Below are positions 44,741 to 54,989 of a DNA stretch of 64,000 nucleotides, in pieces. This DNA is from Larus michahellis (lineage: Eukaryota; Chordata; Aves; Charadriiformes; Laridae). Under the pieces are notes generated by a model. It was not told where the DNA came from. It did no database searches and worked only from the letters and a program-made list of their open reading frames with translations. Position 1 is the stretch's first letter. Each line of letters opens with the position of its first letter. The translations under genes and the position numbers were made by a program. Where the stretch lies: the NCBI RefSeq assembly GCF_964199755.1, contig NC_133910.1, forward strand, positions 12,470,711 to 12,534,710. Reading direction: 5' to 3'.

Positions 44741-47269
44741 ATGATGCGTTCAAATCATTTTAATGCACTTTATCCAAGAGGCTACAACAGCATTTTAAAC
44801 AAGTGCATCAACACTACACAACCGGCTTACGGAAAGCTCCCTCCTAGCAGCTGCTCCACAACCTGCTGTGACTAATAAGGACACACAGATACGGAAAACA
44901 ATAGTGTCACATTGACAGAGAGATGGAAGAACAAGTCACGCTCCTCCCGTACTGTCATGTCTCAATCCTGGAAGAATTTATGCACATACTTTTTATTGTA
45001 TAGTCCAATTAACACTCTTCAAATAACTGCATTTTGGTTTACCAGCCACATAAATAAAAACTGATTATACCCAAAATAATCAACTTTCTCACTGAAATGA
45101 AAAAAAAAAATTTACTTGTTTTTTCTATAAGAAAAGTAAAGAAAATGAACAGCTGGTTTTGGGGATGTGCTGTTCCTTAAACTCCCAGAGTTCGCCTGCT
45201 CCCCTGGGCTGCTGGAAAGGTCCTGAGCCACCTCTCTCCTGCCTTTCGGGGTTGCTTCCACCGGCAGTTCCAAGGGGAGCTCTCAGACCGGCCTCCTGCC
45301 CCTTCCTATGGATCATCACCCCTTCCCTGGGCCAGGCACTGCAGCCCCAGGTGGGTCCCGCATCCCAGCCCCGCTCCACCTCAACACCATGCTCCATGCG
45401 GGAGCACCGTCGCCGCGGCAGCAGCTGTCGGAGTCCCGCTGGTTTTGTCAATCTCATTTGTTGGTTTTCCTCCCCAGTTGAAATACATCCGTTCACCAAA
45501 ATCTTTCCCACCTGGAGCGAGTCCTGGCAAGACGAAGAGGAGCACGGCGCAGGTCTGCGAAACACTGCGGTCCATCAGCAGGTTTAGTTTTATGAGCACA
45601 CACACGAAGGTACCAAACATCAACGCATGCATAAATAGTACTACGAAGAAAAAAAAGAGCTGCCTATGGTTTGCAGTGCATACACGTGCTACGCATCAGC
45701 GCTGAGGAGGACGTCAAACCTCTACGATCTCACGTTAAAACAGGTATGTTCTGCTCAGCACGGGGAGTTCAGAGGACTCCGGTGCGTGTGTGGTGGCGTT
45801 TAACCCGCCCGGGAGAGGTGGCGAAGGTGATTCTTCACTGTATTAAAAAAATAAATAAATAAAGTGCTTGATAAATGCAGAAGAGGTTTTAGATAAATGT
45901 AAGTGATGGATGTGCCTAGTTTTAGGCAGGTAAATAATCCATACTGAAGTCAACATCAAACACTGATTTGCTCAAGTGCAGCCTGTGCGCGGGGGGCTGC
46001 AGGAGGACGGAAAGGGCGTCCTTAAGCCCAATGTTACACTTTAATGCTGGACCCTGGGCGCGTAATTAGCACCCCTGGAAGCGGTACTGCTGTGTTCAAT
46101 ACAGCTTTAGGTGCTGGCTGGGCTGGGTTTCTCAGATCGACCTTGCCTTGAGCAAGTTGGGAAACGCCCTGAGAGCAGTCTGTATTCCCAAGAAGCGCAA
46201 TCCTAGTATTTTTCCCTCCTAAAACCCTTCAGTTAGTTGAAACAAATGCTCCCAGATGTGACTTTTAAAATACACGCACCGAATCTACTGTCCAACCCGA
46301 ATTAGAAGATAAAGCCTTCCAAGCTACCGCGTGCATTAAAACTCAAACGCAAAGCCAATGTCAGTAGGCTGTTTCCTTGCGTAACGCTCTCTGGGGGCAG
46401 GCAGGTGCTGCGCAGGAGTTTCCTCGCGTCCCGTGGCAGGAGATGGGTGTATTTACAGTAGTTTTCTTCCTGTTGCTCTCCTGGGGCTGTCCCTCCCTTT
46501 CAGGTGGCTCCTCGGCGATCTGTCCCCAGAGCACGGGCTGGGGATTGAGCAACATAAAGGGAATTGGCTCCATGACTCCAGAGCTCCCCCCGTTACTTCC
46601 ATGACACCAAATCATGGCATCAGGGAGGGCCCTTTGCTTTGCAGGGAACAGAACTGCAGCGCGTCCTTCCTGCCTGGAAGGCTCAGATGAAATTCTCAAT
46701 CTATTCTTTCCCCCTTATGACAAATCACTTCATTACCTGGTTCTAAGAGACCACTTCCAGGGCAGTAATTACAGGCAGACAGGGCGAGCGGAACAAGTTA
46801 ACGGCCGGGTAGTTTTGTGGATCAACTTAAAATACTTGCCTCAATGGAAACGGATCCGCGCTCGCCTCTCCCAGCAGCATTCGCAGAGCTTTGGCAATGC
46901 ACGAGGGCCAGCCATAAAAGCACCTGCTGGGGCTGGCTCCCGACTGCCGGCGGGTGTTCCTCACGGCGCACTGCCACTTCCAACCAACACACGGTCCAGC
47001 ACGGACCCTGCCAAGATGCCAGGCAGCAAACGCAGGCTCAGAAGTTCCCTGGCGAGGCTGTTTTCGTTACGCACGCTCAATAACATGCAAAATCGGATGC
47101 TACCAACAGCGAAAACAAAAGTAAACTCGCGGCAGCCATTCTGGGCCATCCCGTCCACGCTGCTTTAGCCGCAGGTCTGCGGTGAGGATGGTGGAAACCC
47201 ATCTTCCCCCAGCTTGGTGCGAGTCTGGTTTGTCTCCACGTGTGGATTTCTAGTGTGAAACCACCCCAA
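44741..47269 (-). other. BRD3OS: Putative BRD3OS 3' UTR
   Basis: Reading leftward from the BRD3OS stop codon, the minus strand stays free of splice-bounded coding signal. It ends in AT-rich sequence with AATAAA (complement of 44,992-44,997) and ATTAAA (complement of 44,758-44,763). A long 3' UTR would agree with the largely non-coding nature of the mammalian BRD3OS transcript. The extent is inferred. Confidence 0.45.
44758..44763 (-). terminator. BRD3OS: Candidate BRD3OS poly(A) signal (ATTAAA)
   Basis: The minus strand reads ATTAAA here, 2.5 kb beyond the BRD3OS stop codon; an upstream AATAAA on the same strand lies at 44,992-44,997. Which is used cannot be told from sequence. Confidence 0.35.
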
Positions 47270-47539
47270 TTACATAATAGCGCAAAACTTAGATTGCCCC
47301 GTGTCCCTGGAGACGTCCAGCTTGTTTTTGTCCCGCACCAGGATGGCTTCGTTGCCGTACTGCGAGTACCACATGCTCCGGCTGCGGCTCAGGTAGGTGT
47401 TGGGGGGGGCCGACTCCAGTTTCTGCTGCTGCTGCTGCCAGATGAGCAGCGAAGTGTCCCTGTACCGCAGCCGGGCATAGCCCTCGGACAAGGCTTTTTC
47501 GGGCAGGGGCACCCTCCCGTTCATCACTGCGTCAGTCAT
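47270..47539 (-). CDS. BRD3OS: BRD3OS small protein, CaaX-type C-terminus
   Basis: An 89-codon frame convergent with BRD3. I recognise the central part ([20 protein letters not shown] and [20 protein letters not shown]) as the BRD3OS/LINC00094-type microprotein annotated in mammals; its position between BRD3 and VAV2 agrees. No domain or transmembrane segment is visible. A Gln run (QQQQQ, residues about 35-39) is coded by CAG repeats. The C-terminus is KFCAIM, which fits a CaaX box; methionine last favours farnesylation (known rule, untested here). The first ATG is directly preceded by a pyrimidine-rich stretch ending CGCAG, so the coding exon may begin there; a second in-frame Met is at residue 6. 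Function unknown. Confidence is high that it is a conserved coding frame, lower that the start is right. Confidence 0.85.
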   Translation of the reverse strand: MTDAVMNGRVPLPEKALSEGYARLRYRDTSLLIWQQQQQKLESAPPNTYLSRSRSMWYSQYGNEAILVRDKNKLDVSRDTGQSKFCAIM

Positions 47540-48600
47540 CTGCGCGAGGGGGGCTGCAGAGACGAGCGCTCCTTCCCAGCAGCTCCAAAATGCGCCCCGC
47601 TGGGTCGGTCTGAGTCGAGGGCTGCTGCTTTGAGCTCAAGGGAGAACATCCCCAGGGCCCCACGAGCCGTTGGTGGGTGTAAGGACCGCTCAGGAGAGGG
47701 AGCAGGGACACGCGCGCCCAAAAATCACACCAGGCAGCCTGGGCTTGCTTAAATAACAAGCCAGGACTTCCGAAGGCTCATCCGGCGGTGATGCCGCTAC
47801 TTGTTTCATCTTGCGAAGGGACCACATGCACGTGAGATGCTTCTTGTTGACAGTCCGTGAAGTATCTCAACAGGCACGAGGGGCAGCTCCGCGGCGGTGG
47901 GCTCGGTCTGCAGCCGTCCAGGACGGGCCGAGCGGCTCTGGATGAGTTTTCCTTCCCTGAAGACTGGATCCCGAAGCCGTAGGGCAGGCCTAAGAGGTCA
48001 CCAGCGCCCAGGCCCACGCACGAGCTCCCCACCTCTGCTCCCTGCCGACGCCAGCCCGACGGAGGGCAGCTCAGCGAGCCACGGCCTCAGGGATGCAGGA
48101 GAAGATGCCGCCTCCGGCCCCGGGTGCGGTACCCAAGCTGGGGTGCCCGTCCCCTCCCGACAGCACCGCTTCGGGGCTTCAACCTGGAGGGGACACGGCG
48201 GGGGTCACCCCGAGGCCGGGCAGCGGGGGTCCCTGCCCTGCCAGGGCCCCTTTCCCGGCACCACCGTGCCCCCCACCTCCCGCCGCCCTCCCCCCAGCGC
48301 CCCGAGCCCTTCCACCGGCACCGCGCCCCCGCCCACGGCCCCCCCCGCGGGTCCCCTGCACCCTCCTTGCCCTGCGCCCCCCCCGCGGGGCACCCCCCAC
48401 CCCTACGGACCCCCCCCCCCCGAGGGCTGCCTGCGCCCCCCCCGCCCCGCTGCCCGGCCCCAACGTGCCTGCGCTGCCCGGCCCGGCCCGGCCCGGCCCC
48501 GGCGCCGTTCCCGGAGCAGCCGCGGAGCCGCCTCCCGAGCGCATCACGGCGGGAGGAGCCACAGCCGCGCCGGGGGGGCCGCGGGCCGGGGCGGGCTGCG
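47540..48600 (-). promoter_or_regulatory. BRD3OS: CpG island, probable BRD3OS 5' region and promoter
   Basis: GC content and CpG density rise sharply from about 47,880 to 48,600, with long C-runs (near 48,410). It lies directly upstream of BRD3OS on the minus strand, so it is the natural promoter for that gene. Long frames crossing it are composition artefacts. No TATA box seen; start site not resolved. Confidence 0.55.
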
Positions 48601-49442
48601 CCGGGGCACCGCAGGGGGGGGTCCCCGGGCGGGGTGAATGGGTCCGGGGCACGGCGATGGGGGTCCCCGAGCGGGGCGGTGGGTCCGGGGCGCCGCAGTG
48701 GGGGTCCCCGGGCGGGGTGCGTGGGTTCGGGACACGGCAGTGGGGGTCCCCGAGCGGGGTGAATGGGTCCGGGGCACGGCAATGGGGGGCTCTGAGTGGG
48801 ATGTGTCGGTGTGAGGCACCGCAATGGGGGTCCCCAAGCGGGGTGTGTGGGTGCAGGGCATGGCAATGAAGCACCCCGAGGGGGGTGCGTGGGTCTGGGT
48901 CACGGCAGTGGGGGTCCCCGAGGGGGATGTGTGGGTACAAGGCATGGTAATGGGGCTGCCCAAAGCGGGTGCGTGGGTCCAGGGCATGGCAGTGGAGCAC
49001 GCCAAGGGAGGTGCGGGGGCCTGGGACATGGCAGTGGGGGTCCCCGAGGGGGATGTGTGGGTCCAAGGCATGGTAATGGAGCTGCCCAAAGCGGGTGCGT
49101 GGGTCCGGGGCATGGCAGTGGGGGTCCCCGAATGGGGTGAATGGGTCCAGGGCAGGGCAGTGGGGGTCTCTGTGTGGGATGTGTGGGTGTGGGGCACCAC
49201 AGTGGGGGTCCCTGGGTGGGGTGTGTGGGTCCGGGGCACAGCAGTGAAGCACCCCAAGGGGAGTGCGTGGGTCTGGGACACAGCAGTGGGAGGTCCCTGA
49301 GCAGGTTGAATGGGTCTGGGGCACGGCAACGGAGCTCCCCACACTGGGTGTGTGGGTCTGGGAAATGGCAATGGGGGTCCCCAAGCGGGGTGTGTGGGTC
49401 CAGGGCACAGCAATGGGGCTCCCCAGGCTGGGTGTGTGGGTC
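48601..49442. repeat. 42-bp minisatellite, about 20 copies
   Basis: A unit like GTGGGTCCGGGGCACGGCAG plus TGGGGGTCCCCGAGCGGGGT recurs with a steady 42-bp spacing. Successive GGGTCC-type anchors fall at 48,640, 48,681, 48,723, 48,765, 48,807, 48,849 and 48,891 (steps of 41 or 42), giving about 20 copies. Copies differ by scattered substitutions. Because 42 is divisible by three, the array stays open in several frames and gives false 14-residue repeat proteins on both strands. G-runs make G-quadruplexes possible. Confidence 0.95.
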
Positions 49443-52020
49443 CCACGGGTGTCAGCAGTTTGAAGGGACGCCCAGCCCTGGGTGTGCAGAGCCCCTGGCA
49501 TTGTACATGGGGCGTGGGGCTGAGCGGGGGGAGGCTGCTGTTGCCCGCCCTGTCTGGCGGTGCCCCCGGAGAGCCTCTCTCAGCGCTGCTGAAGGTGCCA
49601 GGGTGGTCCCAGCCCTGGGGTTTACAGCCAGGCTGAGCGTGTCGCTGCCCAGTCTCCGTTCCGGTGGGTGACTGGGGTAGCAGCCGTTTGTGCTGGGAGG
49701 GCGCGTGATACCCTTTGTGCCCCTTCGCTTGCCGAGGGCACCCCAGTGGCTGCCCATCGTGGGCTGAAGGCAGGTGGGGGACAGCCCTGTGTGTCCTGAC
49801 AGCCTCGTGCGACCGTCGCTGTGCCAGCGGGTCCGTCTATAGGGTGGGCTGCCTGGAGAAGGAGCGCGACTGAGCAGCGCCTCCTCTGCCCCCGCTCATC
49901 CTCACGGCCTGCTCCTCGGCCCCACCGTCCCCTGGCAAGCGCAGTACGAAATATGTTTTGAAGAGAGCCGTGGGGCTTGTTCTTTTTCTGATGATGCTAA
50001 ATTTAAGCTCTCAATCTTCTTATCTCCTGCGAGTGCAGTGCCATCTAATCTCCTGCTAAGGACCCGATACCCTTATCCGTGTCAGAGCTGCTGGAGGTGC
50101 TGCCGCCGTTCCGCCTGGCCTTCGTGGACACAAACAAGACGCGGCGGTTTACTTCTGTCAGATAGAAGACACGCTGCAATTCCCCGTTCCCAGGAGAGTT
50201 AGACCAAACACAAAGGAAAAGGAAGGAAGGAAGGAAGGAAAAAAAAAAAAAAAGAAAAGAATGAATACACTGTTAAAATGTTTACTATCAGAAATGTCCT
50301 GACTTTGCTGCTTAATCCGCCCCCCGCTAGCACGGAGGAGCCAGCCCAGGCCCCACCTTATGGAAGCCGCAGAACAAAATGCAAAATCGTTTAGTGGAAC
50401 CAGATTTCTGTTTTTGGCACGGATGAGGTGCCTTGGTCCCCTCTGAAAAGGTACCGGTCCTGTTATCGTCAAGCTCCAGAGCGTAACAGAAGCAACGGGG
50501 TGAGTGGGGGGGTTGCCAAGATAAGGCAGGAAGAAGGACTGGGAACTGCACACCTGCGAAAGCCGAAAACTGCCTCTGACCGTCTGCTTGACCCTTTGCC
50601 ACGAGTCCCCCAGACATCTGCCAACGGGACCCTTCCCAAATACACCTTGGAAGCAGCGGCAGTGGAACGGACGAGGTGAAACCCCGGCGCTGCCCGGCCG
50701 ATGCTTAGTTCCTCTCCTCCTTCCTCCAGGGCAGTCTCTGGGCCTGCTTGGCTTTCCCTGTACCTCTGCTGTAAAACACGGCTGCAGCGCGGGCCGCGCT
50801 GGGCCTTTCGCCCCTCACCCAGCTCCTCAGGACCGCGACACCCTGCAGGTCTGTTTGATTCCGATGTGAAAGCTGCCAGGGGTGGAGCACGGCTGGGTGG
50901 TGAGGCTGTGCCGGCAGCACCACCGTGGCGTTGGGAAATGGGTGTTGTTTGTATTTAGCACAGTGGGGGCATCACGGGCCCCATAAATGAGGCTCTTCCA
51001 CAGAGAAATGCGCAGGGAAGTGCCGGCTTTGCTTGCCTGGTGCCCGGGTTGGGAGCCCTTTTCCAGCGGAGCTGCGCTCTCAGGCGCTACCCACCAGAGT
51101 TAGCCTTTTCCAGGTTAAACAGGGAATATTTTCGGCCGCCTGCCCCCATCGCACCAGCAGAAGAAGAGAATCCAGTTCATCCCTGCTGCCAGCATCGGGC
51201 TGCGCCGGGTTGATTTACACGGCGGTCACCGTCACTGCCTGCTCTGGAGGTGACAAAGGGGTAGGGAGAAGATGTCAGCTCTCCTGGCGGGAGCGCAGGG
51301 CCCTTAGCGGGAGGATAATTAAAACGACTATTGCAGGGTACAAGTTGCCTGGGCAGGTAGATCAGGGGTTTACAGCCGTAGATGAGCCAGACAGAGAATT
51401 TTCGGCTGTACCCAGTTTAATAGGGCAGGGCTCTGCGGGGTGATCCCTCCCTCGCTGACGACCCGGCCGAGGAGGGTGTTTGCCGAGTTGTGACTTGCGC
51501 GGGTTTCCTAAAATAGTCGGTGAAAGGAGATCACGGAACCCGAGGGCGCACTGTAAATGGCACGTAGGCTGCAGGGGTAAGTGCCGACAGCTGGTGGTGG
51601 TGCCCGAGCTCCGCTGTGACACCAGCCGTGACGGCTCTGGCTCTGGGGACCCCGGCTCCAGCCGGAGACAGGTGTCCAAGTGGCTGCTGGCGGCCAGCAG
51701 CGGGGCTGGGACAGGCTGGTGCACGCTTGGTCTAATCCAGAAGGTGGCAATGGCAATCCATAGACGCTGGCTGGCTTGGAAATGGGGATTTCTTGGTGGC
51801 ATGGCCCTCGTATTTAAGGGGTATTCACAGATGGCTGCTCCAAAGAGGCAGTGTGGTGGCTGCTTCTCTGCACGTGCTGGCCGGGGAGTCAGCTCTTCTC
51901 CTAGGAGCAATACCAAACGTTACAGAAAATGGGGGATTTGCTGTGAAATGTGGCCATTTCCCGGGTACATTTTGGTTGATTCGTAAGGTACAGTCTCCTT
52001 GCACATATTTGTGCATTTAA
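49443..52020. other. Intergenic DNA between BRD3OS and VAV2
   Basis: GC-rich non-coding sequence. A short GGAA/A-run lies at 50,219-50,256. No exon with splice sites or RNA gene found. Confidence 0.6.
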
Positions 52021-52385
<365 letters not shown>

Positions 52386-52732
52386 AATGACCGGTTTTGC
52401 CCATTCCACACTGGACTGTGATGTTACGTTCCCAACTGGCTGCTGCTTCACCGCCCATGTGTCCCCTCGCGCCCCTCCGCAGCGGGACCCCCAGGCTGGG
52501 GGGGCTGCCTGCTGCCCTGTCTCCTTCTGCAGCGTTCCCGAGACATTTGGGGATGAAAAAGCATCGCGTCCCTTCCGTCTCCAGCGCGTTCAGTCACCTC
52601 TCGGGCTGCTCTCAGCCAAGAAAGTAACAAAAGCACGGACAGCCGAGCCCGGTAGCGGGGAGGAGACGCTCCGCGCTCGGTCCCCAGCAGAGGGTAGTGT
52701 CAGCCTCTGCGTGAGGGTCAGCAGCCTCAGCC

Positions 52733-52947
52733 ACGGCTGGCTGTCCTGCCACGGCTGTCTGTCCTTCCACGGCTGGCTGTCCGTCCTTCCATGGCTGGCT
52801 GTCCTTCCACGGCTGTCTGTCCTCCCATGGCTGTCTGTCCGTCCTTCCATGGCTGTCTGTCCTTCCATGGCTGTCTGTCTGTCCTCCCATGGCTGTCTGT
52901 CCGTCCTTCCATGGCTGGCTGTCCTTCCATGGCTGGCTGTCCTTCCC
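52733..52947. repeat. Minisatellite with alternating 18- and 22-bp units
   Basis: About 11 units of ATGGCTGTCTGTCCTTCC (18 bp), some extended by a 4-bp GTCC or TGTC duplication to 22 bp. Variation is mostly C/T at the first base (cGGCT or tGGCT) and G/T in GGCTGGCT or GGCTGTCT. Confidence 0.9.
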
Positions 52948-53097
52948 TGCCTCTCTTGTCCTTCCCAGCAGTGCCAAGGGGCAGGCAAGGGAAGCACCAG
53001 CTTTAGCACAAAATTCAACCTCTTTGAATTTATGCAAGCTCCCTTTCAGCTTCAGGCACGTCCCGAAAGCAGCGCCCAGGTCCTCCCTGCGTACCCC

Positions 53098-53200
53098 GAC
53101 CTGGTTCAGGACATTTTCGTGTTGCTTTGGCAGGGGGCTTGGACTAGACGGTCTCCAGAGGTCCCTTCCAACCCCTACCCTTCGGTGATTCTGTATCATC
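53098..53200 (+). repeat. CR1 LINE 3' fragment
   Basis: Contains TTGGACTAGACGGTCTCCAG, AGGTCCCTTCCAACCCCTAC and GGTGATTCTGT, the conserved 3' end of avian CR1 in plus orientation. 5'-truncated, about 100 bp recognisable. Confidence 0.85.
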
Positions 53201-54680
53201 TGCAGCTCACAGCCCACAAGACTCTGTGCTGGATAATGCTCTTCCCTGAGCCTTGCCTTACAGGTTTGGTGTTTTGGGTCTGGTTGTTTGTTTGTTTTTT
53301 TTCTGCTATCAAAATATCTCTGCCATCAGCTGCTTTGATTGTTGCAGAGGCAGGTGAGAAGTGTCCTGGCTTCGCCACCTCCCACGCAGAGCCTGGCTTT
53401 GCAGCTGCAGTGATTGCTCCGAAGTGTCCAGGGGCCAAGTATGCTTTTTATTGCGCAGTAAAAACGCCAGGCTGTAGCTGGCAGCTTTAATTATACACAC
53501 AGAATAAAACTCCTCTGTTGTCCTCTACCTACAGACCTGACCTCACATGGCAAACTAGCACAGAGTCAACCAAAATTATCCCTGGCAGGATTCCACCCCG
53601 GTCAGCAGCCTGGTGAGTCCTGCCCAGCGGGCGCTGTTGGGAGACCCAGCGGGCGGCCAGAGAGAAAAGCTTCGCGAAGAGCTAAAAGAATGAGAAAGTT
53701 ATTCCCAGAAATCACCTCTGCAGGGTATGGGGAGCTGCGGCCTGAAATCAGCCTGCTCCCGAATGTAGCTCCCATTGCGGGATCCGGGCGTAGGGATGCT
53801 GCTCTTGCGTCACACCACACTTACCCATCTCTGCCAGAGGGGCAACGGGCACACAGCCGGACCCGAAACACACCGAGAGCCAGCCACTGGGCTAAAAGAA
53901 GCGCTGCCTTAAAAAAAAAACAGCCTACCAAACTTTCCTTGGAATATTAATTGTTTTTCATTCTTTGGAGGGATCCTCCTTCCTACATTGGAAATGAAAG
54001 ATCATGCCAGTAGAGTCGCTCTTTCTTCTTTATCTCCACTTGGCTGCATTTGGAAGAGATTAGCGTTGCATTTGTTTGACATCCAGGTTAATAGCTTCCC
54101 TTCGTCCCAGTCTCGGCTTCCGGTTTTGGCTATCTGGAAAGCCAGGCTGGAAATTAATCGGCAAACTCTGGGGAGAGGATCTCGGAAGAAAACTCAGAAC
54201 AGATTTGGAAAGAGGCTCTTCTAAACCGTGCTGATTTGGATAGAAGCCACCAGTGAAAATTAGAGATTTTTCAAGAGTTTGCTGCCAAGGAGTTAATGGC
54301 TGAGAGTTGAGGTTTTTAATAAATACACTGGTAATTAATTATAGGAGTTGTCTTCATGTTTGAAAGTCAAGGAATACGATCGCTTGTTTGGGTTAAACAT
54401 CTCCCCTGCAGCATTTGCAACCCAAACATGCGATGTTGAGTGGGAGCGCGCGGTCAGACAAAGCAGGGTCTTGTGTGCGAGGGCAGCGGGAGGGTGCAGA
54501 GCCCCAGGCCCGCTCCTGCCTCTGCCCCCGGGCAGCTGGGGCTGGGGCGGCGGGGAGATGGGGGGTACCCGGGGGAAGCGGGGGGACACCCCGCTTGTGG
54601 AGTGGGGATGGCAGCCGGCGGGGAGAGCCAAGCAGCGCGGTGGCTCGGTTTTCCCGGAACAGGGAGTGAAGCAGCAGTGG
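53201..54680. other. Non-coding DNA upstream of VAV2
   Basis: No gene, RNA or clear repeat recognised. Composition becomes GC-rich after about 54,440. Confidence 0.6.
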
Positions 54681-54689
54681 TGGAAGAGA

Positions 54690-54970
54690 GCGAAGGGATA
54701 CAAAAAGGGGGAGGGGGATTTTAAAAGGGGGAAAAAAAATCAAAAAAGGAGAAAAATAAAAGGGAGGGGGATAAAAAAGGGGGGGAATAAAAAAAGGAGG
54801 GATAAAACCGGGGAAGAATAAAAAAGGAGGAAAAATAAAAAAGAAGAAAAATAAAAAAAAGGAAAAATAAAAAATGAGAAAAATAAGAAAAAGGGGGAAA
54901 TAAAAAAGGGGAAAATAAAAAAGGTAAAGAAAATTAATAAAGGGGAAAAATAAAACGGGGGGGAAAAAAA
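54690..54970 (+). repeat. Homopurine-rich GGGGAAAATAAAAA array
   Basis: A roughly 280-bp stretch in which short G-runs (2-7) alternate with AAAATAAAAA-like segments at a loose 14-20 bp spacing; pyrimidines are almost only the T of 'ATAA'. It sits directly upstream of the VAV2 CpG island. The opposite strand is a pyrimidine tract that gives a false Phe-rich protein. Confidence 0.85.
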
Positions 54971-54989
54971 TACTCGGGAAAAGAGCCAG

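Noticed and set aside
48179-49501. 440-codon minus-strand frame with 14-residue repeats (and companions on both strands)
   Set aside because: It is the 42-bp minisatellite read through; the period is divisible by three, so several frames stay open. No start context, splice sites or known domain.
52387-53490. 367-codon plus-strand frame
   Set aside because: It crosses the 18/22-bp minisatellite and a CR1 fragment; the repeated Cys/Leu/Ser segments come from the repeat. No family resemblance.
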